In this document: piece after piece, positions 6,964-10,722 of the stretch
Position numbering within the stretch: position 1 is the stretch's first letter
Layout: each line of letters opens with the position of its first letter
Source of the DNA: an uncultured Streptococcus sp.
Lineage (GTDB): Bacteria > Bacillota > Bacilli > Lactobacillales > Streptococcaceae
Length of the DNA stretch: 10,722 nt
Reading direction: 5' to 3'
Assembly (NCBI GenBank): GCA_900755085.1
Contig: CAAEFF010000101.1
Location: 1 to 10,722, forward strand
The notes under the pieces: model-generated
Databases searched by the model: none
What the model saw: only the letters and a program-made list of their open reading frames with translations
What the model was told of the DNA's origin: nothing
Position numbers and translations under genes: made by a program

Positions 6964-7254
6964 ATGGCGAGCTTAAATAGATATAAATTTACATTTGGAA
7001 ACAAAGTGCTCACTTTAACAACCAACCATGATAATTTGTTTATGGAAGAAGTAGAACGTGTAGCAAGAGAAAAATACCAAGCAATTAAAGAACAAATGCC
7101 AGAGGCTGATGATGAAACCATCGCCATCTTATTGGCAGTAAACAGTTTGTCCATGCAGCTGAATCGCGAGATTGAGTTTGACGACAAAGAAAAAGAATTA
7201 GATGATTTTCGTCGCAAAGCTTTAGACGACTTAAAGGATAAATCATCTAAATAA
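6964..7254 (+). CDS. zapA: Cell division protein ZapA-like, Z-ring associated
   Basis: Small cytoplasmic protein expected to bind FtsZ and bundle its filaments at the division site. It has 96 residues. An N-terminal strand region NRYKFTFGNKVLTLTT (5-20) is followed by a long helix able to coil, with VERVAREKYQAIKEQMP then TIAILLAVNSLSMQLNREIEF. A charged tail (DDKEKELDDFRRKALDDLKDKSSK) ends it, the usual plan for Gram-positive ZapA. ATG at 6964 is taken over the in-frame GTG at 6955, because GAGGTG (6952-6957) is the ribosome binding site 6 nt before it and the GTG lies inside that site. cvpA follows after 10 nt, and the stop codon forms part of the cvpA ribosome binding site. Function is by family; the sequence is short, so confidence is a little lower. 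Confidence 0.87.
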   Translation: MASLNRYKFTFGNKVLTLTTNHDNLFMEEVERVAREKYQAIKEQMPEADDETIAILLAVNSLSMQLNREIEFDDKEKELDDFRRKALDDLKDKSSK

Positions 7255-7264
7255 GAGGAGATAC

Positions 7265-7819
7265 ATGTTAACTTTCTTAATCTTATTGATTTTGGCATGG
7301 AGCTTTTATATTGGGTATGCAAGGGGCATCATCCTTCAGTCTTATTATTTTCTAGTGACCTTGGTAGCCATGCTGATTGCAGCAGGTAGCTACAAGGGAC
7401 TGGCCAAGGTTTTGTCGCTGTGGGTTCCTTTTTCAAGTCCCACCCAGCAATCGGTCAATTATTTTTATTCCAATTCGTATTTGTTCCGATTAGATGACAT
7501 CTTTTATGCGGGCTTAGCTTATGGCTTGATTTTTGCGCTGGTCTATCTCATTGGCCGCGTGATTGGGATCTTTATGCATCTGATCCCCCAACCGGAAAAG
7601 CTTGAGGATCGCAAGTATCAAATTGGTGCTGGTGTGATTGCAGTTGTGATCACTCTCTTGGTCATCCAGATGGGCTTGACGGTGCTCTCAACCATTCCGA
7701 TGCCGACCATTCAAAACAGACTAAATGCAAGTGGATTGGTCCGCTTGATTATCCTTCATACCCCGATCAGTTCAAGCATTTTCCACAATTTGTGGGTGAT
7801 GGCGATTATCGGGGCTTAA
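7265..7819 (+). CDS. cvpA: CvpA family membrane protein
   Basis: Integral membrane protein of the CvpA/colicin V production family. The name comes from the E. coli gene needed for colicin V production; its role in streptococci is not settled. It has 184 residues. Four hydrophobic stretches can be read: 3-19, 24-42, 82-106 and 120-144. There is a polar segment between the second and third (WVPFSSPTQQSVNYFYSNSYLFRLDD). The N-terminal form, with a Gly/Tyr/Arg-rich turn (YIGYARG) between the first two membrane segments, is typical of the family. The ribosome binding site AGAGGAG (7254-7260) ends 4 nt before the ATG. It is transcribed with zapA. A terminator-like hairpin separates it from mutS2, 74 nt downstream. 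Confidence 0.88.
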   Translation: MLTFLILLILAWSFYIGYARGIILQSYYFLVTLVAMLIAAGSYKGLAKVLSLWVPFSSPTQQSVNYFYSNSYLFRLDDIFYAGLAYGLIFALVYLIGRVIGIFMHLIPQPEKLEDRKYQIGAGVIAVVITLLVIQMGLTVLSTIPMPTIQNRLNASGLVRLIILHTPISSSIFHNLWVMAIIGA

Positions 7820-7840
7820 GGACGATGACAGAAAGAAAGG

Positions 7841-7882
7841 AGTGAGACAAGTCCGACTCTAGGAAGGACGCTCACTTTTTTT
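7841..7882 (+). terminator. Terminator-like hairpin (possible attenuator) between cvpA and mutS2
   Basis: AGTGAG (7841-7846) pairs with CTCACT (7871-7876) and GTCC (7851-7854) with GGAC (7866-7869), the two helices separated by ACAA on one side and G on the other. A run of seven T (7876-7882) follows at once. This looks like an intrinsic terminator. The mutS2 ribosome binding site AGGAG (7885-7889) comes 3 nt after the T-run and the ATG at 7894. I see no promoter between the hairpin and mutS2, so it may act as partial attenuator, or mark a promoter I cannot recognise. Confidence 0.6.
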
Positions 7883-7893
7883 GTAGGAGAAAC

Positions 7894-10233
7894 ATGAATA
7901 AAAAAATCTTAGATATTCTGGAGTTTGACAAGGTCAAGCAACTCTTTGAACCCTATCTACAGACAGAACAAGGGGAGATGGAGCTAGCAGTCCTTACTCC
8001 AACTGATAAAAAAGAAACCATCGAAACGGCTTTTAAGGAGCTAGAAGATATGGAGCAAATCCTTATGGAAGAGCCTCGCTTTGCCGTCTCGACCATCCAA
8101 GATGTTCGCGCTGTGACCAAGCGCTTAGAGATGGAAGCAGCTCTCAATATCGATGAATTGCTTTCGTTAAAAGCTGTCCTTCGAGTCACACATGAACTCA
8201 AGGATTTCTATGATAACTTGGAAAATGTCCGTCTGGAAAGGCTCAATCGGCTCTTTGACAACTTGGTGGATATGCCACGCTTACAAGGCGGACTTCAAGC
8301 CATCAACGAAGGAGGCTTTGTCGAGTCTTTTGCCAGTGAAAAATTGGCTAAAATCCGTCGCCGCATCCAGGAAAATGAGCACCAGGTCAGAGAGATTCTC
8401 CAGGAGCTACTGAAAAGCAAGTCCGACATGCTGGTAGATACGGTAGTTGCTAGCCGAAATGGACGCAATGTCCTACCGGTCAAAAATACCTATCGCAACC
8501 GCATTGCAGGGGTGGTCCATGATATCTCTGCCAGTGGGAATACCGTTTATATAGAGCCACGTGCAGTGGTCAATCTGAACGAAGAAATTGCCAACCATCG
8601 CGCAGATGAGCGCTATGAAATTATTCAGATTCTGGAAGAATTGTCTGACACCCTGCGCCCTCATGCAGCAGAAATTGCCAATAATGCCTGGATTATCGGC
8701 CACTTGGACTTGATCAAGGCCAAGTATCGATTTATGCGCGATTTCAAGGCAGTGGTACCAGAGGTTAGCAGTAATCGCTCTATTCAGCTCTTGCAACTAC
8801 GTCATCCCTTGATTGAAAATGCCGTCGCAAATGACCTGCATTTTACCGAGGACTTGACTGAAATCGTGATTACTGGTCCCAATACAGGTGGTAAAACCAT
8901 CATGCTAAAAACGCTGGGACTAGCGCAAATTATGGCCCAGTCTGGTCTTCCCATCCTGGCGGATCCAGGTAGTCGTGTGGGCATTTTCTCACAAGTCTTT
9001 GCAGATATTGGAGATGAACAATCGATCGAGCAGAGCTTGTCGACCTTCTCCAGTCATATGACCAATATCGTATCTATCTTACATCAAGTAGATACCGCCT
9101 CCTTGATCCTTCTGGATGAGTTAGGAGCTGGAACCGATCCCCAAGAGGGGGCGGGTCTTGCCATCGCCATCCTAGAAGACCTGCGCTTACGCGGGATTAA
9201 GACCATGGCGACGACCCACTATCCAGAGCTCAAGGCCTACGGGATTGAGACTGCAGGGGTGCAAAATGCCAGCATGGAGTTTGACACAGCGAGTCTTCGT
9301 CCGACCTATCGCTTCATGCAAGGAGTCCCTGGTCGTTCCAATGCCTTTGAGATCGCCCGCCGATTGGGCTTGTCTGAGACCATTATCCAGGATGCTATGA
9401 ACATGACCAATACCGATAATGATGTCAATCAGATTATTGAAAAATTAGAGGCACAGACTTTAGAGAGTCGCAAGCGCTTGGATACCATTCAAGAAGTGGA
9501 ACAAGAAAATCTCAAATTCAATCGCGCTCTTCGCAAGCTCTATAACGAATTGACCCGGGAGAGGGAAACGGAGCTCAATAAGGCCCGGGAAGAGGCCAAG
9601 GAAATTGTGGACATGGCCCTTTCAGAGAGTGATCGGATTCTTCAAGGCCTTCACGCCAAATCCCAGTTGAAACCCCATGAGATCATTGAGGCCAAGGCCC
9701 AGTTGAAAAAACTAGCTCCTGAGACTGTCGATCTGTCTAAAAACAAGGTCTTGAAAAAAGCCAAAAAGGCGCGTGCTCCTAAGGTGGGAGATGAGATCCT
9801 AGTTATCAGCTATGGCCAACGCGGAAGCCTGGTCAAACAGCTCAAAGATGGCCGCTGGGAGGCGCAAGTCGGCTTAATTAAGATGACCTTGGAAGAAAAA
9901 GAATTCAACCTCATCAAGGTCGAAAAAGAAGCGGCTCAACCTAAGAAACGCCAGGTCAATGTTGTCAAGCGCTCAAACACGAGTGGGCCGAGAGCGCGTC
10001 TGGATCTCCGTGGAAAACGCTATGAAGAGGCCATGCAAGAGCTAGATGGCTTTATCGATCAGGCCCTGCTCAACAACATGGCCCAAGTCGATATCATTCA
10101 CGGGATCGGGACGGGTGTCATCCGTGAAGGGGTGACCAAATACCTCCGCCGCAACAAACATGTCAAGAGTTTTGAATATGCCCCACAAAATGCGGGCGGA
10201 AGTGGCGCGACCATTGTTACGTTTAAAGGATAA
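7894..10233 (+). CDS. mutS2: MutS2 ATPase with C-terminal Smr domain (RqcU)
   Basis: MutS-family ATPase lacking the mismatch-recognition domain. MutS2 proteins were first linked to suppression of recombination; the B. subtilis protein (RqcU) acts on stalled or collided ribosomes. It has 779 residues, the usual length. The N-terminal helical core and clamp occupy about 1-300. The ATPase follows: Walker A TGPNTGGKT with Lys334, SIEQSLSTFSSHMTNI near 375-390, Walker B LILLDELGAGTDP with Asp408-Glu409, and ATTHYPELKAYG. A coiled coil (about 510-605) is rich in Glu and Lys. A KOW-like segment (about 629-670, KVGDEILVISYGQRGSL) precedes the Smr endonuclease domain, with LDLRG (703-707) and HGIGTG (736-741), both motifs intact. 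The ribosome binding site AGGAG is 4 nt from the ATG. It is third in the zapA-cvpA-mutS2 series. Confidence 0.96.
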   Translation: MNKKILDILEFDKVKQLFEPYLQTEQGEMELAVLTPTDKKETIETAFKELEDMEQILMEEPRFAVSTIQDVRAVTKRLEMEAALNIDELLSLKAVLRVTHELKDFYDNLENVRLERLNRLFDNLVDMPRLQGGLQAINEGGFVESFASEKLAKIRRRIQENEHQVREILQELLKSKSDMLVDTVVASRNGRNVLPVKNTYRNRIAGVVHDISASGNTVYIEPRAVVNLNEEIANHRADERYEIIQILEELSDTLRPHAAEIANNAWIIGHLDLIKAKYRFMRDFKAVVPEVSSNRSIQLLQLRHPLIENAVANDLHFTEDLTEIVITGPNTGGKTIMLKTLGLAQIMAQSGLPILADPGSRVGIFSQVFADIGDEQSIEQSLSTFSSHMTNIVSILHQVDTASLILLDELGAGTDPQEGAGLAIAILEDLRLRGIKTMATTHYPELKAYGIETAGVQNASMEFDTASLRPTYRFMQGVPGRSNAFEIARRLGLSETIIQDAMNMTNTDNDVNQIIEKLEAQTLESRKRLDTIQEVEQENLKFNRALRKLYNELTRERETELNKAREEAKEIVDMALSESDRILQGLHAKSQLKPHEIIEAKAQLKKLAPETVDLSKNKVLKKAKKARAPKVGDEILVISYGQRGSLVKQLKDGRWEAQVGLIKMTLEEKEFNLIKVEKEAAQPKKRQVNVVKRSNTSGPRARLDLRGKRYEEAMQELDGFIDQALLNNMAQVDIIHGIGTGVIREGVTKYLRRNKHVKSFEYAPQNAGGSGATIVTFKG

Positions 10234-10239
10234 GGTAAG

Positions 10240-10260
10240 CCCTAGTTGTTCATCAGCTAG
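10240..10260. repeat. First copy of the duplicated hairpin, without a T-tract
   Basis: CTAGTTG, loop TTCAT, CAGCTAG, with one G/T pair. It starts 7 bases after the mutS2 stop. The 21 bases are identical to 10521-10541 except at one position (T10246 against C10527). GATTCAGATT replaces the T-run seen after the second copy, so this copy should terminate poorly. Confidence 0.75.
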
Positions 10261-10295
10261 ATTCAGATTGAAGAAAAAGTTATCTTAGAAACTTT

Positions 10296-10360
10296 CCTTA
10301 GGTGAGTACGGACGTCAGCGAACTTCGAAGAAGTTCCATGACTTGGTTTTGAACCTAAGG
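10296..10360. repeat. Nested inverted-repeat element (BOX-like)
   Basis: Outer arms are CCTTAGGT (10296-10303) and ACCTAAGG (10353-10360). Inside lie GTCA (10314-10317) with TGAC (10339-10342), and then GAACTTC (10320-10326) with GAAGTTC (10330-10336) around a GAA loop. A small AAAGTT/AACTTT hairpin (10276-10281 and 10290-10295) directly precedes it. The segment ACGTCAGCG recalls the boxA part of pneumococcal BOX elements, but I cannot align the rest, so the family is uncertain. Confidence 0.65.
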
Positions 10361-10374
10361 TTTCAAAACTCCCG

Positions 10375-10407
10375 AGTGCCTGAGACATAATTGTTTCAGG
10401 CACTTTT
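10375..10407 (+). terminator. Hairpin with short T-tract downstream of mutS2
   Basis: Left arm AGTGCCTGAGACA (10375-10387), loop TAAT, right arm TGTTTCAGGCACT (10392-10404): 13 pairs, one of them G/T. TTTTCTC (10404-10410) follows. It is probably the first effective terminator after mutS2. Its TGAGACA core also makes it a member of the hairpin repeat set found at 5232 and 10584. Confidence 0.7.
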
Positions 10408-10520
10408 CTCACGGCAGAAAGTTTCAGTGTATATTTAAATGAGCCTATTAGTATGTATCGGTTTTAATTATTCAATATTACTTAGATTGTGTTGATTAAA
10501 AAATTTTGTCTACATTCTAA

Positions 10521-10548
10521 CCCTAGCTGTTCATCAGCTAGGTTTTTT
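10521..10548 (+). terminator. Intrinsic terminator, second copy of the duplicated hairpin
   Basis: CCTAGCTG (10522-10529), loop TTCAT, CAGCTAG plus G (10535-10542): a perfect 8-bp stem followed by six T (10543-10548). It is a textbook intrinsic terminator on the plus strand, 290 bp past the mutS2 stop. Being the intact copy, it is the likely original mutS2 terminator if the DNA between the copies was inserted. Confidence 0.8.
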
Positions 10549-10583
10549 ATTCCTTTGAAAAATGAAACTGATTAAAAAGCATT

Positions 10584-10609
10584 GAGGTTGGGACACAAGT
10601 CCTAGCCTC
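10584..10609. repeat. Hairpin repeat (TGGGACA core)
   Basis: GAGGTTGGGAC (10584-10594), loop ACAA, GTCCTAGCCTC (10599-10609): 11 pairs including two G/T. Allowing a two-base bulge, ATTG (10581-10584) and CAAT (10611-10614) extend the stem. No T-run follows. It is close in form to 5232-5257. Confidence 0.7.
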
Positions 10610-10637
10610 TCAATTGTCTTTGAATTGTCGAGCAAGA

Positions 10638-10703
10638 CGCAGTGGTTGAGTGGGCTCTACTACGCTGATTTCATCAGCTTTTACAGCCCTACTCAACTGT
10701 GCG
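10638..10703. repeat. Long imperfect hairpin, dispersed-repeat type
   Basis: The stem runs from CGCAGTG-GTTGAGT-GGGCT (10638-10656) to AGCCC-T-ACTCAAC-TGTGCG (10685-10703), with GTTGAGT/ACTCAAC and GGGCT/AGCCC fully paired. An inner hairpin GCTGA-TTTCA-TCAGC (10664-10678) caps it. I recall similar sequence from intergenic regions of several streptococci, but this is from memory. Confidence 0.7.
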
Positions 10704-10722
10704 GAGGTGGGACGACGAAATC
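10701..10722. repeat. Start of a further repeat, cut by the window edge
   Basis: GGAGGTGGGACGACGAAATC begins just at the end of the long hairpin and shares the GTGGGAC core with the other hairpins. Its expected complementary arm (ending in a CCCACCTC-like sequence) would lie beyond the window. Confidence 0.4.

Larger units (their letters stand above)
10234..10722. other. Gene-free spacer of 489 bp rich in inverted repeats
   Basis: No reading frame here resembles a protein. The stretch holds a duplicated 21-bp hairpin (10240-10260 and 10521-10541), a nested inverted repeat (10296-10360), two TGRGACA-type hairpins (10375-10404 and 10584-10609), a long imperfect hairpin (10638-10703) and the beginning of a further repeat at the edge. 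Between 10410 and 10520 the DNA is AT-rich and I see nothing I can name. Confidence 0.8.

Noticed and set aside
10483..10520. Possible promoter (TTGATT with TTCTAA) in the AT-rich spacer
   Set aside because: The -10 is poor, and any transcript would meet the terminator at 10522 at once.

Overview
The window is an ordinary chromosomal stretch of a Streptococcus, most likely from the mitis/sanguinis group. The signs are the sequence of DinB, RNase HIII, MutS2 and pyruvate formate-lyase, consensus sigma-A promoters with strong AGGAGG-type ribosome binding sites, short intergenic gaps, and streptococcal-type small hairpin repeats. I cannot fix the species by reading alone. No phage, transposase, CRISPR array, tRNA or rRNA gene was seen.

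Layout. Positions 1-1398 (minus) hold the N-terminal 466 codons of pyruvate formate-lyase, cut by the window edge. A 261-bp divergent spacer carries a good pflB promoter overlapped by a CcpA (cre)-like site and a Rex-like half-site, and a consensus dinB promoter. DNA polymerase IV (dinB, plus) converges with recD2 (minus). Their stop codons lie in the two arms of one shared hairpin terminator. On the minus strand the order of reading is rnhC, lepB, recD2: RNase HIII, type I signal peptidase and the RecD2 helicase. A 135-bp divergent spacer separates rnhC from the plus-strand set zapA, cvpA, mutS2: a Z-ring associated protein, a CvpA-family membrane protein and the MutS2/RqcU ATPase. A terminator-like hairpin stands directly before mutS2.

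Positions 10234-10722 hold no gene but are dense in structured DNA: a 21-bp hairpin sequence present twice 281 bp apart, a nested inverted-repeat element between the copies, two further hairpins with TGRGACA-type cores, and a long imperfect hairpin followed by the start of another repeat that runs off the window.

Functionally the window mixes genome maintenance (DinB translesion synthesis, RecD2 helicase, RNase HIII removal of RNA in DNA hybrids, MutS2 in recombination control or ribosome rescue) with housekeeping (signal peptidase, ZapA) and anaerobic pyruvate metabolism (Pfl). No undescribed multi-gene system is apparent. The points worth checking are regulatory sites and intergenic repeats.
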